This document shows positions 22,576 through 32,396 of a stretch of 64,000 nt of DNA, in pieces. How positions within the stretch are numbered: the stretch's first letter is position 1; each line of letters begins with the position of its first letter. The stretch comes from Poa pratensis (taxonomy: Eukaryota; Streptophyta; Magnoliopsida; Poales; Poaceae): assembly GCA_947311845.1 (NCBI GenBank), contig CAMZMU010000089.1, positions 25,383,981 to 25,447,980 of the forward strand, written 5' to 3'. The translations under genes and the position numbers were made by a program. The notes beneath the pieces were generated by a model. It did no database searches. It had not been told where the DNA came from and was given only the letters and a program-made list of their open reading frames with translations.

Positions 22576-23909
22576 TCTATACTATAATATCTGTAGTTGC
22601 CGTGATGGTACGTCCGTGAGGTACGTTGGTGGTCGTACGTTGGTACGTCGCACCATCGAGCCACGAATCGGTCAAAAAAAGGAGTAAAAGTAGGTTCAGC
22701 ATCGAGTCATCGATCGGTAAAAATTCGATCTTTACCCGTTCCGTTGCATGGTTTCATTGTAGGTTTCGGATACGTTCAGTTCCTTTGCACGATCCACCCG
22801 GCCCAGATTGCCCAGCCCAGATAGATCAAAGAAAAAAAATCCTAAACCAGGAACAGAGAAACATGTAAGACCGATCCAACCTACAAAGCCGGCCCAGTAT
22901 ATAATAATACTATAATATCTGTAGTTGCCGTGATGGTACGTCCGTGAGGTACGTTGGTGGTCGTACGTTGGTACGTCGCACCATCGAGCCACGAATCGGT
23001 CAAAAAAAGGAGTAAAAGTAGGTTCAGCATCGAGTCATCGATCGGTAAAAATTCGATCTTTACCCGTTCCGTTGCATGGTTTCATTGTAGGTTTCGGATA
23101 CGTTCAGTTCCTTTGCACGATCCACCCGGCCCAGATTGCCCAGCCCAGATAGATCAAAGAAAAAAAATCCTAAACCAGGAACAGAGAAACATGTAAGACC
23201 GATCCAACCTACAAAGCCGGCCCAGTATAAAGATTGCTTGAGGGAAACCTGATCGATCGATCGATCGTGTTGACTCCTAACTCCAACGTGATCGCTAGAG
23301 GAAAAAACATAATTGCAGGATCGCTACTCCAACGGCAACTTTGCTACAGCACGCTCCCATGGTAACCAAAATAATAACTTTTCTCTAGGAACCCAGCTCA
23401 ATTGTTCCGCCCGTGCTACTTCATGTTCACATTGTCGGCGACAAAAACCAAATTACAATGGGCACGTCTCCAGTCTGCAACAAGAAAACCGTGGTCGTGA
23501 ATCGTGATGGTACGTAAAAAAACAGGTATGTCAAAATAAAACAGGAAACAACGACACTGAAATCTGATAAGACACGTGCGACCTAAAAAAAACCAGCGCC
23601 ACCATATCGCTGCTTCCTCATCCAAAATGTCACGATAGAATTGGCTCGCATCGCCCTGCCTACTAAGCGCCGCCGAGCATCTCCGCTCCATCCAGGGCAG
23701 CATGCATCTTCTCGATCATCGATGATCGGCGCTGGCAGACCGCACAAGCACGAGAGGTCTGACTAGGAGCAAAGGAAACCTGCAGCTACCGAGTGCACGT
23801 CTTCAAAGTGTGCTACCATGACAAATGAAGAGTATTTTATGTTTACATATAAAACGTGCACGTTGTTGATTTTTTAAGTGTCCGTGGCAACGCACGGGCA
23901 TTCAGCTAG
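22576..23909 (+). mobile_element. non-autonomous Helitron
   Basis: It starts TCTATACTATAATATC directly after host A (22575) and ends CTAG (23906-23909) directly before host T (23910), the A^T insertion rule of Helitrons. Just inside the end lies the hairpin CCGTGGCAACGCACGG, then eight bases (GCATTCAG), then CTAG. The host site is the TA-rich part of the 3' LTR, so the empty site can be inferred from the 5' LTR. No Rep/helicase gene is present. The first 650 bp consist of a tandem duplication of the 5' terminal region. Confidence 0.8.
22580..23229 (+). repeat. tandem duplication, two 322-bp copies
   Basis: Copies at 22580-22901 and 22908-23229 appear identical by eye, separated by TAATAA (period 328 bp). 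Each encodes the same 80-codon frame (22626-22868 and 22954-23196), which has no recognised domain. Identity suggests a recent duplication or an assembly duplication. Confidence 0.9.
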
Positions 23910-24252
23910 TATATATATATATATATCCACGAGGCTCAACCAATACATCCAACGATTCCACCAATCCCTCTCTATTCCCGCTATAGCTATAGCTAGTTCT
24001 AAAGCAATTGGCATCAGCCATCATGATTTACGCGATCACAGTATTAGCCCTAAGTTTGCCCAGCTGTGCAACCTATACATGCAGACACCGGCATACGCGC
24101 TCGGGGTTAGTAAACTGAAACGGACGGAGTATATTGCCAACTTATCAGTCCTCTTACCCCCAGCATAAAGGTGAATATATACACGTTTAAAACTACTAGA
24201 TCGACTACGTAGCGCACATGACAAGAAGTTCAATAAAAGTTAAGAGCTCTTT

Positions 24253-25015
24253 CAGCCTGTTTGGTTGGAGGGAATTACGACTAGGGATTGGGAATTGTAG
24301 GGGTGTGAGACCAAACATCCCTTGTATGGTTGAGAGGAATGGGAGTTAAGGAGGGAAGTGGAAAGGGAATTAAGTAGGCCAATTCCCTCTAATCTCTTCC
24401 CTGGGTACCCCCTGGTAATTGACAGGGAATTGAAACGAAAAAAAAGATGCGTTCGTTGCTCCCGATCCCGTCATCGTCGCCGTGCGCGTCGTCGTCTCGA
24501 TCCCCGAGATCGAACCCTCCCTCGGCGTAGCCCCCATGTCGTGCTTGCTGCAGGTGACCCGGCAGCCGCCCAGGTAGTCTGCCGCCCGACCGCTTGCCGT
24601 GCAAGGCGTGCGGCGAGACGCCGGCCAAGCCACGGTAGGTGGAGCTCCACCAGGATATTTCCCACATCGACTTCACCAGGAGCGGTGTATTGCGGATGGC
24701 AAGGAGCGTTCCCCAGCTCCACCATTATCTGCTCCCTGGGCACCGGCGTGCGGGCTCCCTACTGCTGCACCTGCAGCATCCTGCGCCATGGCGCCAGGAA
24801 ACAAGCTAGCGTGGCTGGCGTGTGTTTGACTAGAGACTAGACTATAGCTACGGCGTAACCTTTCAAATCAAAACTTGCTGTCAAATTCCCACGCTAGTCT
24901 CACTATGCACCGAACGTGGGATTGGGAGTTCTAATCAATTTCCCAAGCCTAATCTCCTAATAAACTCCCATCTCTAAATTCCCAGTCCCTTTCCTTAGAC
25001 TATCCAAACACGCTG
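24253..25015. mobile_element. TIR transposon with GC-rich interior
   Basis: The ends are inverted repeats: CAGCCTGTTTGGTTGG on the left and, read from the right, CAGCGTGTTTGGATAG. Similarity continues inward through GGGAYTGGGAATT-type strings for about 50 bp. No clear target duplication is visible, so the superfamily (hAT or PIF/Tourist) is unresolved. The interior 24450-24835 is GC-rich with open frames on both strands, unlike the AT-rich ends, and could be captured genic sequence. I recognise no protein in it. Confidence 0.55.
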
Positions 25016-27970
25016 TGAGGAGTCTCAAGAGCCACTGTGTACACTTCATATTCATAGTTTGTTTTTTCCACAAAAATATTCGTAGATATAGATTTGCATG
25101 AAGACGGTATATCTGCCTCTCTCCACTTGTTGCCCCTTTTCCGGTGTAGACAAAGAACATTAAAGTTCACCAGGCAAAGAGACGCTACCTGTCCCCCTGG
25201 CCCACTGCAGGCATGGTTTGTAGTTCATGTTTACTACCAACGCACCAAATCTGTACAGTATATTGCAAACAAATCATTGCATGAATATGTGACAACATAG
25301 TAATTCGTTCATTTTTTTTACTGTTATTGACGGTAGCAGTTTTATTTTGTATCAGTGAAGTCTTCATTTTTTTGAACGGGATTGACATTAACTATTCTCC
25401 CCCTTCTTCCATTAAGTTTAAAGAAGAGATATTGTCATCAAGATTTGATTTGTTTGAAAAACTGAAATAAGCACTACTATTCACCGAAAGAAGAATTGTT
25501 AATTGTGATTCGCCTCTTTCGGTGATCATTATTCTTTACTCCTTCGGTTTCACCTTCTTCAGCTTTTACCAACATCTATTTGGAGGGACTAGATGGTCGA
25601 ATTTAATATGCAAACCACGTAAGATAAACATTTGACAAGCATCTCTTCACACAAGAAATATATTACACTTTTGAGCTATCAAATATAATTACCCCTCGAA
25701 GTATCTAGGTAGGCCCTACCTCGCTAACATCTCGTTGTCCTTCACAATCATGCATTTCTTCTCTTATGACAAGTTCATCGATCCCGTCCCTAGCATGGCA
25801 TGATCACACCTTATGCTCCAGCTCCATCCCACTCTTATGTCCTATCAACCGTCAACCAACCTCCTTCACCTCCGCCTTGACAACAATTGCTCTTGCAATG
25901 CCTTGAGATCGGAACATATAGAAGGCTTCAGCTCGCCTCCAGGCGGGCTTTCAATTGTAGGAAACCTTAGTCCCCTTCCCTTCTGTTCTCATTAATATAA
26001 TACATTGTAAATTTACCTTAATTGAGCTCCCTGAAGAAGACGAGCAACAAGACACCTTCAACCGAGACAACATGTATCCTCTATATCCTTCTAGAGTGTC
26101 TCATGATGACGCAAGCACATGTATCACGGTTAGTGCCTTTCAAGGGAAATATTTCCCCGAGAATAATGAACCACATGAGCGAAGGAAGGCATTTAACAAC
26201 CCCCCCCCCCCCCCCCCCCCCCCCCCGAAACTACGGTTGTCACGTATGAAGCTCCCACCACACCCAAACCGTGATTTGGAAATAGCTTACTCTAAAAGTT
26301 GGTAAGACAAAAAAGAAAGATAAAAACTAAACAATTAACAAGCAAAAGGTAAAAGCTAAAAGGGCTTATCACAAGAACTAAGAGAGCGATGGTGGAGTTT
26401 AGGCTTAGGCATCTCACTAGTACTAATTTGGCATCTGAACCTGTCATTCTACCAGTTTGCAAGGTGGCCTTCCAATATCCCATAGCAAAGATAACTAAAT
26501 TCTCCATTCATGGCACAATACGTTTCCCAACGTAAGTCTTTAGCTCCGCAGCAAGGGACGAACCTGGGTAACACTTGTGTTAGCCTCATTCCTAGATTCT
26601 CAGTGCCACGTTACTCCCAAAAAATCACGTCAACTACTAGCCCTATGGCTAGTTCCGCGAACATATGTCAACATACATGGCATATACCTTGTACTCTAGA
26701 CTAACAAATGGCAATCTCATTGAGCCTTGTATTGGGTTCGTCCGAATTGATTAAATCCTCCATCCAAATCAGTACTATCATATTGGTATCACCATGGCCA
26801 TGAGTTGTGAAACATAATCATCAGCCTGAGGCATATACTAGTCAAGGGTATGTGTCCCCATAACCTTATCGACTAGGGACCATTAGAGCAAGCATCATAC
26901 AATATATAGTTTCACAACGGAATCATATATTTGATGAACATATCATTGATGATGTTAAGTAAAATACGTATAACTTGTGAATACATGGGAAACACGAAGA
27001 GACACATATAATAAAATAAACAACATAATCTAACTTTTCATACTAGATCACAATAACTTGGTACTAAAGATAAAAGCTTGTATTTCAAATGGGAGGAGTT
27101 ATTTCAACCCATCACACACGACGAGGAAGGGAGTTGGGATGGAGTTACGGCATGGCGCTGAGATGGCAATAGTGAAGTGGCATCACAACAATGATGGAGG
27201 TGTCGGCCCTAGAGACGTGTGTGGTGTGAACGGTGGTTTCCCTCCTTGTCTTCCTCTTTGGCCCTCCCTTCGAGGTTGAATCATCGAGTTGTTGGCAATT
27301 GTGGCAATGTAGATTAGGATGCATCCTCCAATGGTGTGTGTTCTTCGATTACTAACTAGGGTTGTGTCATCTTTAAGATGAATATATAAGGAACGAGTCG
27401 TGCACCCCTAAATTCTAAACCCTAAATCCTACCATAAACCCTAACATCTTTATTAACTACCAGGCATACTGCAGAAACAAATGACACCAAATTATGAGAC
27501 AAATTTGGGAGGGAGGGGGGCATTGAGCTGTTTTTTGTGCCCAACTACAAGCGACGTCGTGAGGAACTCTGCTTGTACCGCTATTCATATGTGATTCACG
27601 TTTTTTACTCCAAACACCCTGATGTGAGATAAAGTCCTCTTAAAAGCCTTGCAAAACGTAAAGAGCGTAAGTATGTGGTTCCTGGATGAGATCCGGACTT
27701 CACTTGTTCACCGTGTAAAGTCGAAAATCTTGGTAAATAATTATTTTTGTCATTACATGGAGCTTTGGTGTGCAACTTTTTTGCATCTGATAAAATGACT
27801 TCCATAGCTCACTTACAAATGCATTTTTGCATCTAGCTAACATGAGATCTGGAGTATTTCAGTTGTACATACTACCAAATTGCATACTATCAAAGCACAA
27901 ACTTGCCCCATCTTGTAAGTTCCCCACATTTACAGACGTACTAGTATAGTACCAAACGTTCATCATGACA
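25016..27970. other. unassigned region
   Basis: No supported gene. It holds a 27-nt poly-C run (26200-26226), a short run of telomere-like CCCTAAA variants (about 27405-27445), and otherwise low-complexity AT-rich DNA. Short frames at 25813-26305 and 27058-27279 look fortuitous. Confidence 0.5.
26200..26226 (+). repeat. poly-C tract (27 nt)
   Basis: An uninterrupted run of C, the longest of three long C tracts in the window, all on the plus strand. Exact length may be unreliable. Confidence 0.9.
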
Positions 27971-27973
27971 CGC

Positions 27974-27991
27974 ACGCATGCATGCATGCAC
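27974..27991 (+). repeat. short CATG/CACG microsatellite
   Basis: A run of GCATGCATGCATGCAC preceded by ACACGCAC; it is short and self-complementary. Confidence 0.6.
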
Positions 27992-28119
27992 CTACTCCTA
28001 TATACCAGCACGAATATGGAAACACCAGAATCCTCCATCCACGCCGATTCCCAAAATAGGCAAAATAGATCCTCCACATCCCTTGAGCCCGCAGTAGTAG
28101 TACAAGTTCTTTCTATTCT

Positions 28120-28700
28120 CTCAGCCTGATCTTATCGCTACAAAATCCTCTCTCGCTGCCAAGACAAAGCAGGAAACGAGAGCAGACAGACACGGTGGGA
28201 AACGCTGAGAGCGATGCGCCGAGGCTGGAGAGATGGAGGATCCCACATGCGAGCCCATACAGCCCCAGCTGCGTGCGGCCAAAATCTGGGCAACTTGTTC
28301 CTCGCCCCCTCTCGTGATCTGGCCCCCTGATCTAATGGGGACAGATGCAGCAAGCAGCAGCAGCAGCGAGGCTCGCACGCCCAAACAAGCGACCAATTGA
28401 GGGGGCCGCGCCCACCGCACAGCACAGCGCTGCGTCCGCCATGATGCCATCCCTCCCGTTCCCGTCTTTTTACGGCCGCCCGACGGCGAGCTGCCGTGGA
28501 CGGATCGGGGCACGTCATGGGCGTGCATGTGGATGGAATTCGCAAAGGGAAGAAGCAATTGGAGGATCATTGGGGTTGACCCACTTACGTGGAGAGATCT
28601 TCAAGAATGGATGTTTCCCGCCCGGCCCGTTGCGTCCAGATCGAGAGTTGAAATATCTCTCAGCATTTTTTGCAAAGCTGCAGGTCATCAACAAATAGGG
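28120..28700. other. GC-rich island, possible gene 5' region
   Basis: The GC content rises sharply and long open frames exist on both strands (28121-28570 minus; 28345-28698 plus). Neither shows a family signature. The plus-strand frame ends at TAG followed by GTAAGTATTGG (28699-28709), a good splice-donor context. This could be the promoter or first exon of a gene, but no second exon could be linked to it. Confidence 0.3.
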
Positions 28701-29669
28701 TAAGTATTGGACTCACATTCTTTCTTCTCGGCCGTCCGCCGGCACTCGGCAGTTCGGCACCAGTATCAGATCAGTCTGATGAAGCCGATCTGTGGCCTGA
28801 AAACCCATATGAGTTGATGATGCAATAATAATATGGCAGGTCGCTTCCTTAAACTCTGAAGAAAAGAAGAAAAAAAACTGTTCAAGGTTTTCAACTTATT
28901 ACTTGCGAGGATTCCCAACTTATTAGTTGCGAGGATTACCAACACCGACCCAAAACAGACACGGAACCATGACAACGATTTGATTGTCAAAAGATCACAA
29001 CTATGGAACGATGCAAAGTCTAAAGAGAAACTGTTCCAGCTCAGGATCTGGTCGATTGAAGAGTCTTTGAGTCAAGTAGTGATCACTGACCCTTGACTCC
29101 AGGGAATAGGCACAGTTATCAGAATAGCAGAACTGTATTTTCTGTCTAAAACCCTTGGTTGTACATCGAAGAGGGCCCTGTGCACTGCACAACAGCATGG
29201 CACGGAAGAGTAGTCACTGAAAAACAGTTGGGGATCAAGTGCATGATCAGAGTGAGTGATTGAAATATCAAGCAATGAGTAGACCAGGTATTCGCCTATG
29301 GCAGCCCTGATGTACAACAAGAGAAACCATCCACAAGATTAACGAACAGTAAAAGCAAAGACAAGAGTATCCAATCCGTCACATCCAAATTTAACTACGA
29401 AGAGATGTTCTTGCCTTGGTCAGTGCATAAATTTAAGTAGTTTTTTTCTTTTTCCTAATAAGACACTCGAGATAGGTCATAGTATGGTTCACACACTTGT
29501 GTACGAAAGATCGATACAGCACTGTCAAACTTCCTGTCGTATCATTCCTGCGGCTGGATAATGTTTCTATACAGAGGCAGCGGCTGGTTTGTATGATGGT
29601 TAGGATGCATACGTATACGGTCTTTGAATCACTCCTGGATCCTGGAGAGAGCGAGTAATTCACTCGCTG
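28701..29669. other. probable 3' UTR and downstream flank of the minus-strand gene
   Basis: No coding content is evident. The part next to 29670 lies directly downstream of a stop codon on the minus strand and is likely 3' UTR; its end cannot be fixed. Confidence 0.4.
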
Positions 29670-30316
29670 TCACCAGTTGTAAGGTGGTAAGGCAAGGCTC
29701 TCAATGATAGACTTGGGCCTGAACAAATACGTAGCTTTCAGAACGCTCTGCAAATCCAAAGGGGACATGGCTTGGAGCAAAAGGACACTGTGCACCATGT
29801 CTACAGGGACCCCCCTCTGTGGGTGTAATAGCAAATGAATGGTTGGTGATTGAACACAAGACAGTTACAGTAGATCACCATGTATACTATTCAGTTAAGG
29901 ATGAGTGTCGTACCTACGAGCATATCATTATGCTTAGTAATCAGCACTAACAGTAGCAGATTTTTCAGAGTGGTGCGTAATGAGTCAGAGTCGGGTTGTT
30001 GGTACCCAGAGAGGACAAAGAAACTACAATAAGACATGCAGAAATAGACCGGAAAACTAGTGATCATCACGAATTAGTAAGAATCAGCAGCAAGGTTTTA
30101 ATATACTGATATATGTTCTTTTATACACTCTTTCCCCAGTTCAAGTAGCGAAGAAAACAATGGCTAGGATATTTGACAAGGTGCTCATGAACTCTCAATT
30201 CCCATGAAACAAATCAAACAGCATTGACAGATTAGGTCATATCCAGTTCATAATCAGTGTAGAGAAGTCGTGCACATTACTGGCTGTAACAATCTCACAC
30301 ACAGAACTGGCAGTTT
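29670..30316 (-). CDS. 3' exons of an unrecognised host gene
   Basis: Three consecutive minus-strand segments join in matching phase. Exon A, about 30316-30241, follows a CTGCAG acceptor and reads TASSVCEIVTASNVHDFSTL and then IMNW. Exon B, 30023-29918, follows TATTGTAG and reads FFVLSGYQQPDSDSLRTTLK and NLLLLVLITKHNDML, ending at a GTAGGT donor. Exon C, 29816-29670, follows CACAG and reads RGVPVDMVHSVLLLQAMSPL, ending in LALPPYNW and TGA (29672-29670). Exon A leaves two bases and exon B supplies the third, so the phase fits. However, exon A is followed by ATATGACC rather than GT. The helical, leucine-rich character could suit a HEAT/ARM-like protein, but I do not recognise it. Upstream exons were not found within the window. 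Confidence 0.6.
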
Positions 30317-32158
30317 CTGCAGTTAGTAGCAAATGCAAGGAACATGAGCAGCAATCATGCCAAATCATCTATGAGTTTCAATTTAAAAATCTCATTTGAC
30401 TACAAAGATGATGGGGATGTGTTCACATAGCGAACCAGTTAGTGGTTGTGAGGGGCACACGCCACAACAACCGGTAGCTACCAGAGACAACAAAACCGGA
30501 AGAGGCAAAGACAGAATAATTAGGGATAAGGGTAACCTATGGGTGGGATGAAGAGATGAACCACAGCCACATACTTTGGGACTAAAACCTGTAGCACCAT
30601 GAGATTACGCTTGGGAAGGAAGATGGATCATAGTACGATTGGTGCTAAATACACTAAAGATAAATAGACTGCTGAACCAGATTTGCGAATCAAGCATGAA
30701 AGCCAGTGCACTTCCATTTTTCTATGAAGACATTACGTAGTTTTCAATTCCTCTTTCAGTCCTATTTTTTAAGCGAAACTACTCTGATGCTTTATATAGT
30801 ATATACAAGAGATTTCCACACTAATGTTATGAATTAATATACATCATTTACTAATGCTGGCCTGCTGACATGACCTTCACAAGCATTAAAGTTAAACAAA
30901 GTATAAAATGACGCCTTGCGTTTAACGTTCATAAAGGTAGCTCATGGAACAAAAAAGTTGATGTGCACATAAGTCTCACTTTTGTAAGCAAGAGAACTGT
31001 ATGTTTGATGCCTCTGGCTACATAACAGGTAAATATATAATCTTCTTCAGAAATCGTATCTGCACTTGAACTGTACCAAATATGGTTTGTATGAGTATAT
31101 CTTATCTGATATGAATGTATAACAAAGCACTAACATATATGAACTATATCTAGCATTTTCTTTTGTGTCTTGACAACAATCTTTCGGCTACAGCTTGCTT
31201 GTATGAAAGTATGAAACCTTACGGATGTGAGACTATGTCAGTCATGCAAGTCGTTGAGGGTTCAGGTTTACATGTTTGGGGTGGCCTTCGAATAAGCTGA
31301 GCCTGTTCTGTTCATTAATATTTTGTAGGATGATGCAATGAATTTTTGCAATAGATTTCTATTAGTAGAAACCGGAAGCCCCCCCCTCTTAAATCCAGCA
31401 TTTCATGCAGTTGTCAATGACATAAAGAGCTTTGCATCTGCCTAAGATTTACAAACAGTATTAGGATAGTAAGGTGTTGAATGTAAAGACTGACCTGGTA
31501 TTTATTCTACTTCTGATGCTCCAACTATTTACTGAAAATAAATTAGTCTTTTTCGGACGAAGATAAAGGACCAAACTAGTAGATTTGATAGCAACATATC
31601 AATAAGTTATGGTTTCCGGCATTGCAATTGGCAGCGAGTATCTTTGTTTACAGAATGAGCTATCATGCAATCTCTTTTTTTCTGACAAAGAGAGAAAATA
31701 TGTTCATCGTTACCTTTTGTTTTCTTGCTTTCTTCGTTTTCCTTTTTTTCTCGGGTTTATTTTCGAAAGCAGATGTGGATCCCACAGAATGTCAAGAGTT
31801 CAGATCCTCCGGCCTTTTTTGCATGTTAATGTATCACCAAATTCTCCTTTATTTAATTTCAAGAAGTATTGCAGATGTAAACAAGCTACTTGTGTTTATA
31901 GGTGAAAACGTACTTAGGTTGGTTTACGTTATTGTATCTTGTTAGTTGACAAATTCTGACTACAAATATATGGAGATCTGTAACTGCTTTTGTTTACTGT
32001 AATCTTGTTTGTTCACAATATGTATTTCTACCTCCTCCCTCAACTCTTATGTCCCTTCCCAGTTTCCTACCCTTCGTCCTTTGCCCGATATTTTTTTATC
32101 AACTGTCGTTCTCAAACACATTAAGTGTAAAACTCTATTCCAACTTACAAGAATGCAG
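30317..32158. other. intron-like or intergenic DNA
   Basis: No long frame is open on the minus strand. If the gene ending at 29670 continues upstream, its next exons must be short and lie here or have been lost. Plus-strand frames at 31609-31945 and 32009-32261 look fortuitous. Confidence 0.4.
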
Positions 32159-32396
32159 TTTTTTTTCTCGAGCAAACGCAAAAGTTTTCCGTTTCAATTC
32201 ATTGATAGAAAGGAAAGTTAAGCACAAGCACAGAAGGGCCACTACAACGCCACACCCCTAAAAGCTAGAGCTAGGTTCCGCCGGATGTGCCGCAACGCAC
32301 GATACTTGTGCCGTCGCCCACAACCAGGTTTTCGCCTTGATTGTGTCGAGAATACTAGCGATGTCAGGTTGCACGTCGACCGCCTTGCGCCGTTTC

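Larger units (their letters stand above)
20454..23985 (+). mobile_element. small non-coding Copia-type LTR retrotransposon
   Basis: The 5' LTR is 20454-20609 (TGTTGAG...CTCTACA, 156 bp). It is followed at once by TGGTATCAG (20610-20618), the initiator-Met tRNA primer-binding site typical of Copia elements. A purine-rich tract GCGGGGGA precedes the 3' LTR, which starts at 22487, is cut at 22575 by a Helitron, and resumes at 23910-23985. The internal 1.87 kb is GC-rich, has only fortuitous frames, and has no gag or pol motifs, so it depended on another element for movement. Possible target duplication: GCTAG before 20454 and GCTAT after 23985, one mismatch. The TSD and exact right edge are tentative. 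Confidence 0.8.
22487..23985 (+). repeat. 3' LTR, split by a Helitron
   Basis: Segments 22487-22575 and 23910-23985 together reproduce the 5' LTR with a few substitutions and a longer TA run at the insertion point. The intervening 1334 bp are the Helitron. Confidence 0.85.

Noticed and set aside
22626..23196. Two identical 80-codon frames as a duplicated gene
   Set aside because: They are copies of a tandem duplicated Helitron segment, lack any domain, and sit among stops on the same strand.
25813..26305. Frames around the poly-C run
   Set aside because: The proline stretches are only the C homopolymer.
28121..28570. 149-codon minus-strand frame as a secreted protein
   Set aside because: The island is GC-rich with open frames on both strands, and the sequence resembles no family.
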